A DNA stretch of 64,000 nucleotides from Brachionus manjavacas (GCA_019054805.1 JAHQIY010000004.1:6696001-6760000); one strand, 5' to 3'; positions 47,696 to 58,041 are shown, numbered from the stretch's first letter. Notes: generated from the sequence alone by a model not told the origin. Translations and numbers: made by a program.

Positions 47696-48073
47696 ATGAG
47701 TTCCTTGGCACCAAATTATAAGCAAACAACTAAAGAAAATAAGGAAGAACAAGGTGAATTGCGTGAGCTACAACTTAAACAAGACGCTGGTCAAACAATT
47801 CAGCCTGATTTTAGCAATCCATGTAAGCGTGAACATGAAGCGTATGGCCGATGCATCACTGACAAAAAGCATAACTCATTTTTAAATTGTGATGATTATT
47901 TACAAAATGTAAAAAATTGTGAAAGGTATTGGAAAGAGGTGCAAGATTATAGAGTAAAATATCTTAACAAATCTGGATTTGAATATCCGAAAGAAGACGA
48001 ATTGGAAAAATGGAAAAGTACAATGCATGATTGGTACATTACTAAGAAGCTAAATCCTCCTGAAGATATTTAA
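47696..48073 (+). CDS. CHCHD7: Twin CX9C protein, CHCHD7/COX23-like
   Basis: 125 residues, single exon. The core has two CX9C pairs: NPC-KREHEAYGR-C and NC-DDYLQNVKN-C. It is followed by the diagnostic (C)ERYWKEVQDYR segment and a conserved FEYPKEDELEKW tail. This matches CHCHD7, the homologue of yeast Cox23, a small intermembrane-space protein imported and oxidised by the Mia40 relay and linked to cytochrome c oxidase assembly. An N-terminal extension of about 35 charged residues is longer than in the human protein. The ATG follows a short A-rich leader only 190 bp after the CROT stop on the same strand. Confidence 0.82.
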   Translation: MSSLAPNYKQTTKENKEEQGELRELQLKQDAGQTIQPDFSNPCKREHEAYGRCITDKKHNSFLNCDDYLQNVKNCERYWKEVQDYRVKYLNKSGFEYPKEDELEKWKSTMHDWYITKKLNPPEDI

Positions 48074-48954
48074 ATAAAATTTTAAGCTCTTTTTTGTTAT
48101 TAATTTTTAAATGTTTTTTATTTTCTAAAAATGAGCAACGATGCTCCATGGTTTCACAAATAATACTGTTTAGATCAAAAGAACATTAAATTGATAATTT
48201 AAAATAATTTTTTTATTTAGAGTTTTAAAGTTTAACTAATTCTGAGCTAGTTTGGTACCATTTGAAATTATTTATGGAACTTAATTTGTTGGCTATAAGA
48301 CTATTCTTGCATTCGCTTTCCACGTTCGTAATTTTGGCTTATAATCATATCAATGATTAGATACTTGGTGTTCAAGCCATTTAAGCATTGCTTTGCTCTA
48401 CATGGTTGTGTCTTCATTTTGATTTAATGAAACTTCTGTCAAATATATGATTTGTTTAAAAACATAAAACTAAAGAAATTTCATAGAAAATTGATAAAAT
48501 TTAAGAAGACAAAGTTAACTTTGACTTTGAATTTAAGAAGCCAATTTTTGACTCTTGACCAACTATACATCTTTTAAATCTATCAGAGGCTTTATTTAAT
48601 AATTTTTGAATTTGAATAGAAAATTGAAGTTTCTGGTAATTTTCGATTTACAATTTGAAAAAGTTTAATAATTTTTACCAATATAATATATATTTGATTT
48701 TAAGGCCAATTGAATATTGTTCGTAAAATTTAATTTGAATCCAAGTTATTTTATATATTATTTTTTTCTGTAGAAGCTTTTAGACTAGTTCGATTCAAAA
48801 TATTAATTATAATTTACCACAAAACACTTTTTTATTTTACAAACAATGTACCCCTCCCAGTTTCTTATAATTTCCTTCTTACATTGTACTGTAAATAATG
48901 TCTATTGACTCTAAAAACTTATTCGTTCTTTTATCTTTGCAATTTTTTTTTTCC
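48074..48954. other. Intergenic, no gene seen
   Basis: AT-rich spacer downstream of the COX23-like gene. No ORF, repeat boundary or RNA gene was recognised. Confidence 0.6.
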
Positions 48955-49055
48955 TTGTTTAGTGCAATGTAGTACCATAGGCGACCTTCTAGTAGACCGC
49001 CTTCGTAAGCTTGCTTGTCGTAGCTTTATTTGTTTGTTATTATTATTAATTGGAG
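48955..49055 (+). mobile_element. Probable retroelement 3' end with (TTA)n tail
   Basis: A less AT-rich stretch, including 'taggcgaccttctagtagac' and 'gcttgcttgtcgtagc', ends in 'gttattattattaa'. The abrupt composition change and the trinucleotide tail resemble the 3' ends of the LINE and SINE copies next to it. No coding part is preserved, so the family cannot be named. Confidence 0.4.
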
Positions 49056-49093
49056 TTGGACTCCAATTATAAAGTAAGCTAAATAAATATTTT

Positions 49094-49380
49094 AATAATT
49101 GTCCCTTTTCTATCCTAGTGGATAATGGCGCTCATCTCCTTTTCAAGTACCTTTTTGAGCAACGGCTCCGATCTGACACAGAGGCTACTGCATCGAGTTG
49201 ATCATCTACACCGCAATTATTACCCAGTCGAAACTGGTGCCCCTATTTTTTTGATGAAAGAGGTTTAAATTTTCGCCCCGTATTGCAGAGATATTTTGAA
49301 AATTTTTGACCTCAGTGGGTTTCGAACCCTCGATCCCCTGCTTTCATGACTAACACGCAAACCATTCGGCTATACGGGCT
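49094..49380 (-). mobile_element. tRNA-derived SINE, near-complete copy
   Basis: On the minus strand it starts with a tRNA-like head, 'gcccgtatagccgaatgg'. The A box TAGCCGAATGG is at 49362-49372 and the B box GGTTCGAAACC at 49318-49328; these are the internal RNA polymerase III promoter. A unique body of about 210 bp follows, including 'cagtttcgactgggtaata' and 'ctgtgtcagatcggagcc'. It ends in 'gggacaattatta'. A second near-complete copy lies at 60984-61290, and partial ones at 22981-23072 and 61711-61769. Confidence 0.88.
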
Positions 49381-49509
49381 TTTAATTAAAAGTTAGCTCG
49401 TGAAATTCTCTACAAGAATAATGAGGGTCAGTTGGGAGTCAGGTTTTTAAAAATATTACAAAAATTCAATTTAAAATAATAATCTTGAGAAAAACTAGTT
49501 TGATTTCAA

Positions 49510-49542
<33 letters not shown>

Positions 49543-49957
49543 GCCACATCAGACTAACTGCGGAGCAATGCTATATCTAGCCTTGCTATGGTCTGATTTT
49601 AAAATATGTCTTAAAAAGATTAAGTTAATAGGAAAAAATTAATTATTTTTGTTTCAAAAAGATATCCAATTTGTTTTTGAATTCATTTTTAGATTTTGAA
49701 TTTACAATCTCTATCGGTAACTCGTTCCACGCATTCACCATTCTATTTGTTAGAAAGTTCTCTCTCACTTTGATCCTTGACATTTGCTTGGTCAATCTTT
49801 TGTGATGTCCTCGGATTCCACCAGCTGGACCATTACTTGTTAGTGCATGACTTTTAATGTACGGATTCTGCCATTTGACTGCGCTAAAACAATTCATTAT
49901 TTTAAATGTTTCAATTAAGTCTCCACGATCTCGCCTTGTCTTGAGTGTCGTCAACAA
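49510..49957 (-). mobile_element. LINE 3' end with (ATT)n tail
   Basis: A 104-codon open frame (49957-49643, minus) is the C-terminus of a non-LTR ORF2 protein. RRDRGDLIETFKIMNCF is followed by SRIKVRENFLTNRMVNAWNE and LPIEIVNSKSKNEFKNKLD, then a stop. It is followed by a 3' UTR of about 100 bp and a microsatellite tail of (ATT) units with a T run at 49510-49545. The frame is intact over its whole length, so this 5'-truncated copy looks younger than the other LINE relics in the window. Confidence 0.85.
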
Positions 49958-50256
49958 AATAGTACAGAAAATTCCAAACTTAATGAATGTTAAAACTTTA
50001 AAAAATATATTTACTTTTTAAAAAAAGTGGGGGTCAAGAAATTTTCATAATTAGGGAATTAATGTTTTTAGAAGGACCCGTAAAAAAGGAATATTTTTAA
50101 ATATTTTTTTATCAAGATTTTAAAAAATCAAACTTGAAAAAAAATTCTACTTGTAATAAATAAATTAGAATTTCTGAGAAGTTATACTAGTTTAAAATTT
50201 AATAAAAAAATCTCTGAACAAATTCACACAATTTTTGAAAAAAAAAAAAAAAACAT

Positions 50257-51824
50257 TTATCTATTTTCAGCCCAATTATTATCCATTTCCTCAACTAAAG
50301 CCTGCACAACTTTTTCCAAATTGAAATCATAGTCTATTATCAATCGTTTGTTTTGTTCTCGATTCGCAAAACCCATAGTAATTAGCTTGGTCATTAGATC
50401 ATTTAATTTGTTTTCTTTACTTAAATCATCATTCATAAAATCAAATGTTCCATCCTTAAAAGATTAAAAGTTGCGCATTTAAATTTTGTTTGAAAATAAT
50501 ATTTAAAATTACAAATGATGGGCGTCCCAAATTGGACACTGCGCTTTTCATTACATCAAATGCATTCGAAAAATTATTTACAATTTGACTTTTTCTAGGG
50601 TTACTGAATTTTATTTCTGCTGAATTGTTTGTCTCATTTACTTGATTTTCTTTCGTTGAAACTTCTTTCATTTCACTTGGATTATCGCTCAATTTATTTA
50701 ATGAATTCGAAGTTTTCTCTTCATCTTCTTCGGCTGACTCAATACTCCATTTTTTACTTAAATCAAAACAAGTTGGTAGGATTTCAAATTCATCATCATC
50801 GTCTTCATCATCGAATTTTGCAATGGTATTATCATTTACACGAATGCTGCACCAAATTTTAGGACCAAATCGGAAGTCATTACAAGACAAGACCCACTCA
50901 CTGAAGTAATTGCCTGGTTTCGCGGGAGCAATCAGTTCTACACTAATTACTGCTGTTTGATTAACTTTGGTGTTCTTAACCAGAACAAAATCTGCCTCGA
51001 CTTTAATGTCTCCATTTGTATTCACTAATTTTACAGGATAGTTTTCAAAAGGCCAATCAAGCTTTCCAGTATTTTTAATCACCCAAATTTTATGTAGCTT
51101 TTCGTTTGGTTCGCATGCACTGCCATCTGGCAAATTGTAATCTTTGACAAATTCTGCCATGAATGCATTTGTAGACTGAAGCTCTTCTTCGTACAGCGAA
51201 GCCTTTAAATTTCGATTTGTCGAACGGGCTTCATTAATCAAATTGAACAACTCTTTTATTCTCTCCCTCAAATCAGTGCCATCAGCTAACGGGTCAAATT
51301 TGTTCAAGAGTAGTCTTTTTATCTTAAATTCCATTTCATTATAGATATTTTTTTGGAAGTTTTCCATATAATTTTCAAGCCATCTAATTTGTGAGTCAGT
51401 AAATCCTAAATCAGAGCTCTTTAGGCCCTCTAATTCGCTTTGAGCTTTCGATTTGTCATCAAGGTTTTTTTTCAAATCGACATTAATTTGCTGTTTACCT
51501 AATAACTCATTTCGTGAATTTCTGATATACAATCGCAGTAAACTGTCTGATGAATTGGGTCCAATCTAATTAAAAAATTTAATTTTTATCTACATTTGAA
51601 AAAAAATACTTGATAGGCATAGTCAAGATCTTGCTGGCTTTCAATGCCAACTTCCTCATTTTCTTCGTCTAAATACTTAACATGAATATCATCTGAAGCG
51701 TAGGCTGATTTTAACTAATTATTTATTAATTATTAAAAAAGTAAAAGGATTGTCAAATGAGAATTACATATTCAAAAAGCGAAGACCATGTCGGAAAATC
51801 AAGATTCGTTTTGTGGTCGGTCAT
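50257..51824 (-). CDS. NBR1: NBR1-like selective autophagy receptor
   Basis: Cargo receptor that links ubiquitinated cargo to autophagosomes. Exons 51768-51824, 51610-51714, 50513-51565 and 50257-50454 join in phase to 470 residues. The PB1 domain has the acidic OPCA motif YLDEENEEV, identical to human NBR1 as I recall it. A coiled-coil linker contains IRWLENYMENFQKNIYNEM. The four-tryptophan (FW) NBR1 domain lies at about residues 188-298 (KIWVIKNTGKLDWP). An acidic stretch with an LC3-interacting core FEIL at about 314-317 follows, then a C-terminal UBA (ITMGFANREQNKRLI...LVEEMDNNW). No ZZ zinc finger is present between PB1 and FW. The ATG at 51824 lies just inside an acceptor-like 'cttttag' with open frame KET before it. 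The first PB1 strand is missing, so an unseen 5' exon is likely. Confidence 0.87.
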
Positions 51825-52279
51825 TGTTTCCTTCTAAAAGTTAAGAAAAATTTAAAAAATGAACCAAATAAAGTAATCTAACTATTAAATGAAAATTTCA
51901 AAATTTTTTTAAATGTTGATTATTTTAATAAACTAAAATAAAGTCTTTTTCAAATTTTTTCATAAAGTATTAATTAAGCAAAATGAAAATGACTTAGGCA
52001 ACATGATGTGTCAAATATTTAAAAAATAATTTCAGCAATATTTAAAATGAAATTGCGTTTAAAAAATATTACTAATTTATTTCATTTCGGTATTTAAAGT
52101 ATTTGATTTGAAACAATTTTTTTTTAATATTTTATGAATAATTTTCATAAATTAATTTTATAAAATTTAAAGTTTCAATCACAATATAGTTGATGCTTTT
52201 ATTATGTCTGAAAGATTAAACAACCTAATTAAACTTAACACTTGAATTGGTATTGCATTAAAATTTCTAAAATAAATTG

Positions 52280-53430
52280 TTAAAAATTACGAATTAATTA
52301 AAGAAGATTTTGATTTTGCATTGTTAAAGTACAGTACTGGCATTAAATTTGTAATAGTCCTCAGTTGATATTATGTGATATCAGATTGAATCAGCCGAAA
52401 TTAACTAATATCAGCTATCAAATGATATCATTTTGTACCATTTTTTTGCCAAATTTTGTTTAAAATGAAAACAGAATCTATTTTTTTATTTTATTTTAAT
52501 TTTCGAAAACGTTTTAAGTTATTTTAAAGGAAAAAAAATTAAGTTAGTATTTTTTCTTATTTTGTTACTTACTAATGTTGGTATAAATTAAAGTTAAAAA
52601 CTTATTTTATAATATTTTTTCGGAAATAATGTTATTTTAGAATTGTTTATGAGATCAATTTTATAATATTGTAATTTTGAAATCTTAGGCCGAAAGGTAC
52701 AAAAATCTTATTGTTTCAGGTTCTACAACACCGTCGTCTGCCGCCTGAACACAACTAAAGACAGAGTAGTCAGTATTCATTGGAATATGTGTAAACATCT
52801 ATCGTCAAAAGGGACAGATAATTCTTATGAATATCAACCAAAAAAAATGGTGAAATAAGAGAAGAAAAAATAGTCATTTTTGGTCGAAACGCGTCGATCG
52901 TTTTCTAAAATAATTTTTTTTATCAGAAAGTTTTGATTAAAATTTTGATATAAAAATTTTATTTTTATTTATTCTTAAACAATAATGACTTAAAAAGGGC
53001 AACTTGAATTTCGTTAAAAAGATCACATGAGAAAAAATAGATAAAATAATCTTTTTGATGTTTTTTTTAATTAAACATAAAATGTTTATTATTTTTATTT
53101 AAAAAAATCTTTTTTTTTATAATTGATCTTTGATTAATTCTTCTAAAATATCTATTTAAAAACTTTAAATCTCTAAATTCTCACTATAGATAGATTCATC
53201 ACGAATTTTATTATACTAAATTGAATAAAAAAGGAAGCAAAAAAAAACAATTTGATTACTTTTTCCTTTACAATAATTAAAGTTTTAAAACTTAAAAAGT
53301 TTTCGAAAATTAAAATAAAATAAAAAAATAGATTCTGTTTTCAGTTTAAACAAATTTTGGCAAAAAAATGGCACAAAATGATTAACAATGCAAAATCAAG
53401 ATCTTCTTTAATTAATTCGTAATTTTTAAT
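52280..53430. repeat. Foldback-type long inverted repeat
   Basis: The left arm (about 52280-52540) and right arm (about 53261-53430) are highly similar reverse complements. Shared blocks include 'aaaaattacgaattaattaa', 'ttgattttgcattgttaa', 'tttttttgccaaa' and 'gaaaacagaatctat'. The left arm carries an extra segment of about 100 bp (about 52327-52427) rich in 'gatatca' words, inserted after 'gcattgttaa'. The centre, about 700 bp, includes a less AT-rich island at 52690-52820 with a minus-strand open frame of some 35 codons. The structure fits a foldback or long-TIR DNA transposon. No transposase was recognised. Confidence 0.72.
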
Positions 53431-53529
53431 TTTTTCAAACATCAAATTGATGTTTTGAAATTATTATTTTTGAGTTCAAAATTTTTTGTTCGAGTTAAGC
53501 CTAACTTTCATTAATCATTTATGAATATA

Positions 53530-53700
53530 TGCCTTGTTTCGACAAACAATTTTGGACAAATAATATTTTGACAAGTTTATTTCGACAAAACAATATTCAG
53601 ATAATTAATACTTTGACATGAAATTTTTATTTTCAGAAAATATATATTCGACAGAAAAAAAAAAAAACTTGACATGTACTGTTTCGACAAATATTCACAC
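53530..53700 (+). repeat. Cluster of irregular TTTCGACAAA-like motifs
   Basis: Words of the type 'tttcgacaaa', 'ttttggacaaa', 'ttttgacaa', 'tttgacat' and 'attcgacag' recur every 15-40 bases on the plus strand. This is either a degenerate minisatellite or a set of binding sites. It lies just outside the foldback repeat, away from any gene start. The ORF at 53618-53821 overlapping it is AT-driven and is not called. Confidence 0.45.
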
Positions 53701-54574
53701 TTTTTTTTTATTTATTTTTATTTTATATTCTAATGGATTCATTGACTCTTCAATTAGAAAACTTAAGCTTAAACCTAATTGTTTCATCAAGAAAAAAGAG
53801 AAAGAAGAAAAATTCAATTAAATTTTATAGTTCAATCAAATTATCTTTTAAATCATCAACTTCAAACCCTTTAAGTTGAACGAAATAAATTGTTAAGAGA
53901 TGACAAGAAATCAACGTTTTTAGAAATGGATTTCCATTTAATAGAATGAATTGCAAGCTGAAAAAACAGTTTTCTTTGAATTGTTTTCAAAATAAAAATT
54001 GACATTCATTTTGACAAGATTAAAACATTATGTAGATAATTTAAAAGTGATTAAATCAAAAATTCTTTAAAAATTTGTGATTCATTATAGCCAAAAAAAG
54101 ATATAAATGGCGTTTGAAAAAAAAAGTTTTTAAGTCTTTTAATAGAAAGAAAAAATTTAGCTGTTTATTTTCCCATATCTCTACAGCTTTTGACAGAGTA
54201 ATAAATAATATTTCTATTGTAATAAATAAATGAATCTATCAAATATGAAATTTGGTCTAAAATCCAAAAGATTAGGAAATCATTAAAAGAATAAATTTTA
54301 GATTATTTTTTTCTTTGTTTAAATTCATTCTCAGAAATTAACATAAACAAATAATTAAAAATTAATAAAAACAGAGCCATTAGAAAAAGGGGATAAAGTT
54401 ATGGCTCAATTATTGTTTGATTAAATTTAATTTTAAACTCTAATTTAATTAGTTCCGATCATGTTAAATATTTTATTTTCATTTTAAATTTATATATAAT
54501 AGATAAATAAAAAAAAATGTAAAAATAGATTATTATCTTTATTTTGTATTAATAAAAGTGTAAACGAAAAAAAA
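53701..54574. other. Intergenic, no gene seen
   Basis: AT-rich spacer downstream of the eIF2-beta gene (minus strand), which should contain its 3' UTR. Nothing else was recognised. Confidence 0.6.
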
Positions 54575-55506
54575 TTAAGTGGCTTTTGCACGAATGGCCG
54601 CTCTCTTTCCCACTTGAGCTTGGAAACCACTTCTTATACTTGCAACTGAACAAGTTGCACCACACGCTTCGCACTTTAGAAAATACAATCTTTCTTCTTT
54701 ATTCAAAATAGTATCTGGTGATTTACAAGTATGGCAAGTAACATATTCCTCTATTAATCAAAGTAATAGTTTAAATTAAAAAAAAAATTAAAATCAAAAC
54801 TTACTTATATAACGTCGAAGAACATTTTCAATTTGCTTTTGTTGAAATTTTCCCTTGATGGTCAATTGGTTATTTATATCCAACGAACCGCTTGTTCCCA
54901 ATTCAATGAGTAAAAAATTTAATAAATGTTTTTCTTGTCTTCTTAAAAGCCTGCAGATATCGGCAAAATTGGAAAAAGATGTTTTTTTGGTTCCGACGCG
55001 ATTAACTTGAGGCGGTTTCATAACAAACTTGCGTTTTTCGCCGGTACCCATTTCTGGATTTTTTTCCCGCATTATATCAAATACACGAGTCAAAAGCTCT
55101 TCATAAGTGTAGTCACGCTCACTTCCTTGCCATAAACCGGAACCATCGCTTTCAGTTAGAACTTTAAGTTCTTCTGTTTTGTCCGTAATCGGTTGGGAAA
55201 ATTCAACTACTTCATTTTTTTCCTCATCAAAAATCACTTTGCCTTTTTTTTTCTTTTTTCCAAGATCTAAAGTTTCTTCTTCGGTTGGCAAAGCCTCATT
55301 AGGCGCATTTTCCGTTTGGGCAGACGGAGCTGACGTTTCTTCGGCCTCTTTTAGCAAGTCTTCTACTGGCTTCTTCTTTTTCTTTTTTTTGCCAAAATCC
55401 ATGGGCTGCGATTTTTTTAAAATTTTTCAATCAAACAATTTTAAAATCAGCAAAAATGTATTACCTCATTTTCGTTTGTGGGCTGTGTTACTTCTGGATC
55501 TGTCAT
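54575..55506 (-). CDS. EIF2S2: Translation initiation factor eIF2 subunit beta
   Basis: Part of the eIF2 ternary complex that brings initiator Met-tRNA to the 40S ribosome. Exons 55465-55506, 54805-55405 and 54575-54750 join in phase to 272 residues; human has 333. The shorter length comes from a reduced N-terminal tail with two Lys blocks (GKKKKKKK and GKKKKKGK) instead of three. These blocks bind eIF5 and eIF2B-epsilon. The core helix-turn-helix region contains [20 protein letters not shown] and the stretch from [20 protein letters not shown] to QLTIKGKF. The last exon encodes the C2-C2 zinc ribbon, CHTC...CEAC, and the conserved end [20 protein letters not shown]. It is divergent from the phosphatase gene at 55823, with 316 bp between the two ATGs. 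Confidence 0.95.
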
Positions 55507-55822
55507 TTTAAATTGTTTTTCTCTTTAGAATAATAATTTAATTTGTCTTAATAATCAATTTATCTAGGAGAGAAATAGATTTTTTAAATATTTCAACAAA
55601 AATTAATTGAGTATTTAGCAAAAAGATATTTCGATTATATTTTCTATATACAAAATAGTCGAGTTTTTGTTTAAGTATACATTAAAGTAGATGATGAAAT
55701 AATTTGGCAAGCACATGCAATTTTTGTTCTTTATGTGATGAAGTCAAATGATCAAATTTTTATTAACTTTCGTTCAATTAAATAAAATAATTATTTAATT
55801 ATTTTTGAATTTTTTCATTTAA
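55507..55822. promoter_or_regulatory. Shared divergent promoter region
   Basis: 316 bp separate the start codons of eIF2-beta (minus) and the PHOSPHO-type phosphatase (plus). The region is AT-rich with no obvious TATA box. A bidirectional promoter is inferred from the arrangement only. Confidence 0.4.
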
Positions 55823-56620
55823 ATGCAAAATTCAATCAAAATTGCAGTGTTTGATTTTGATTATACAATAATTAATGCAAATAGCAGCACTTATTTAAAC
55901 AAACTGGTAATAGAAGCAGAGTTTTTGGAAAAAAAACAACCCATAAGAACACCATCAATTGCAGAACTAAACCGCTTCAAATACCCCGAAGAAGTAGAAA
56001 AATACAGAGATGAAAGAAATTTTACACTTTTGTACCAACAAATATTCAGATATATGCATGAAAAATACGGAATTAATAGACAGAAAATGGAGAAATGCCT
56101 AAAAGATATTAGAATAAGTGAACCGATGAAGAATTTGTTTAAAGTTTTGAATGAAAAAGGCTTCGAATTAATGATTGTGTCAGACTCAAATACATTTTTA
56201 ATAGATAAAATAATTGAGCAAAACAATCTGACTGAATATTTTGGCAATAGAATATTTGCCAATCAAGTAGAGTTTGATTCCGGTGGCCAAATAACCATCT
56301 TGCCATGCATTGACTTGAAAAATTTCCAAAAACTGAACTGTGTAAAGGATACGTGCAGAGAAAACATTTGTAAACGATTTGTAATTGATAACTTTTTGTC
56401 TGAGAAAACTGGTTTAATAGAACAGATAATTTATGTAGGCGATGGAAAAATCGATTTTTGCGCCGGAGTCGGTTTGAGAAATTGTGACATTTTTTTTGTA
56501 AAAAAAAATTCATCTCTTGCTAGATTTATACAAGATGAAATTAATAAAAATAAAATAGAAGCAGATATTAAATTCTGGAAGAACGCAAATGATATTTTAA
56601 ATCAGTTAGTTTTCAAATAA
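55823..56620 (+). CDS. PHOSPHO1/2-type HAD phosphatase
   Basis: 265 residues, single exon. A haloacid-dehalogenase phosphatase of the PHOSPHO1/PHOSPHO2 family. Known members hydrolyse phosphocholine/phosphoethanolamine (PHOSPHO1) or pyridoxal-5'-phosphate (PHOSPHO2). Motif I is VFDFDYTI, with nucleophile Asp11 and general acid Asp13. Motif II is IVSDSNTFLID, diagnostic of this family. Motif IV is IYVGDGKIDFC, where the usual GDGxND reads GDGKID; the Asn is replaced by Ile, while the metal-binding Asp residues remain. A Cys-containing segment (LPCIDL, then VKDTCRENICKRF) sits where family members have conserved cysteines. PHOSPHO1 versus PHOSPHO2 cannot be decided by eye. Confidence 0.85.
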   Translation: MQNSIKIAVFDFDYTIINANSSTYLNKLVIEAEFLEKKQPIRTPSIAELNRFKYPEEVEKYRDERNFTLLYQQIFRYMHEKYGINRQKMEKCLKDIRISEPMKNLFKVLNEKGFELMIVSDSNTFLIDKIIEQNNLTEYFGNRIFANQVEFDSGGQITILPCIDLKNFQKLNCVKDTCRENICKRFVIDNFLSEKTGLIEQIIYVGDGKIDFCAGVGLRNCDIFFVKKNSSLARFIQDEINKNKIEADIKFWKNANDILNQLVFK

Positions 56621-57056
56621 AAAATAAATGGTTAACTTGATCAAAATATGCTATCTATTTGTATATTAAAAAATAATTAGTCAAAAATCAAATGTCAAAA
56701 TATCAGGTGCATTTAAAATCTAAGATTTGAAAAATAAATTTTACAAACAATTTTCATATGATTTACTCAGTTTAATTTTTATCTTTCTGTTTTAATAAAA
56801 ATGTAACTTTAATTTGATTTTTAAGCGTTCTTCAAAAAACTTTTAAAAAAATTTTAATAAACTTTATAAGCCAAATTGTCTAGAACCATGAATATGTCAT
56901 TAATTTATTTCATTCAAGAATTATTCATTACAACACAAATTTTATTAGATTAATTTTGAAAAAAAAATTCGTAATTTGAAAGATTTAAGACCAAACTTTT
57001 TCAATATTTTTTAAGTTTTTTCACATACGAATAAACTTGAATACAAAAAAATAAGC

Positions 57057-57596
57057 TCATCCAATGTATAGACCTTCAATTGGGACACATCTGCTTCCAG
57101 AATTTGAATATGGATCCCCCAAGCATGTCAAAGTACCACCACCATTTTTGGCTCGCTTATCTATGTAAATTTGTATGTAAATAAGTTATTTTTGACAGTT
57201 ATTTGTTAAATACCTTTAGTCATGAACCACTTGCAATCATGGGTTAGACAATTTATATCTCTGTTTTTGTGAATTTTCATGGGTCCAAATCTTGGCGAAA
57301 AGAATCGTTTTTCAATGCCTTGATATGGAGATTTCGTCTTTGATTTTGAATCCTCTAGAAAATCTTCAAGCTAAAAAAAATGATTTAAAACTTGAAATGG
57401 AATAAAAATGCTTCTTTACCGTTTGACTTGATGCGTTGGGAACATTTTCTACAAGATCACATTCAAGTTGGTCTTTCGAACAAATTAAACTAAATACTGT
57501 TTTGGTATTTTGATTTTTGGTATCTTCGATTAGCGAATTTGATTTAACAAATAAGATGGTACAACTGAGTAAAAATATAATATTTGTCAAATACAT
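57057..57596 (-). CDS. Secreted six-cysteine protein, prohormone-like
   Basis: Exons 57420-57596, 57214-57370 and 57057-57160 join in phase to 145 residues. The N-terminal MYLTNIIFLLSCTILFVKSNS is a signal peptide. Apart from the signal-peptide Cys there are six cysteines in three spaced pairs: ICSKDQLEC, NCLTHDC and TCLGDPYSNSGSRC. They could form three disulfides. Two dibasic Lys-Arg sites occur: EKR before FFSPRFG, and DKR before AKNGGG. The protein ends GLYIG, with a C-terminal Gly that could serve amidation. These traits fit a peptide-hormone precursor or a small disulfide-rich extracellular domain. No named family was recognised. The introns are about 50 bp. Support is the consistent splice phases and the coherent secreted architecture. 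Confidence 0.72.
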
Positions 57597-57786
57597 TCTC
57601 CAACTGATTTAGAAATATTTTCTCTTAGGTGATTTTCTAGATAAATAAAAGATAGTTTTAGAGTCTATTAGGTTTTTATATTCATTTTTTTTAATAAAAT
57701 TTTTCAATATTTGGCTTTTATTTAATTTACGTCATTCGTTTTTATTAGTTATTTTTGAAACAAACAGACAAGATACAAGGTGTTTA

Positions 57787-58041
57787 ATGATCATAGAAAA
57801 ATTTCCTACTAACGCTTCCGTCTTAAATAAAAATTTCGTAAACAAGGAAAAAATTTTCATTTTTCTTGAATATATAAATTGTACTATAAAAATTACCAAT
57901 AATAAAATATCTTCTGTTTATCATCAATTAAATAACATACTAAATCATCTAAAAAAAATTAAAGTTTTTTTTCTCAGATCTAAGCAGGTACCTACAAAAT
58001 CAATAAAAAATTTTGATCAATTGAATGTCATTAGAAATTGA
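57787..58041 (+). CDS. Doubtful 84-codon ORF
   Basis: Starts with a true ATG and is rich in Ile, Asn and Lys, as expected from AT-rich random sequence. It has no signal peptide, motif or recognisable similarity. It is kept only because it starts near the divergent secreted-protein gene and its first codons are slightly less AT-rich. Confidence 0.15.
   Translation: MIIEKFPTNASVLNKNFVNKEKIFIFLEYINCTIKITNNKISSVYHQLNNILNHLKKIKVFFLRSKQVPTKSIKNFDQLNVIRN

Noticed and set aside
47506-47696. CROT and COX23-like genes as an operon
   Set aside because: They are 190 bp apart on the same strand, but no trans-splice acceptor evidence is visible and the functions do not couple; close spacing alone is not enough.
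49308-49380. Possible genuine tRNA gene at the SINE head
   Set aside because: A and B boxes are present, but the sequence continues into the SINE body and the same head-body junction recurs at 60984; the cloverleaf is imperfect.
53618-53821. 67-codon ORF
   Set aside because: Overlaps the TTTCGACAAA cluster and poly(A)/poly(T) runs; no protein-like features.
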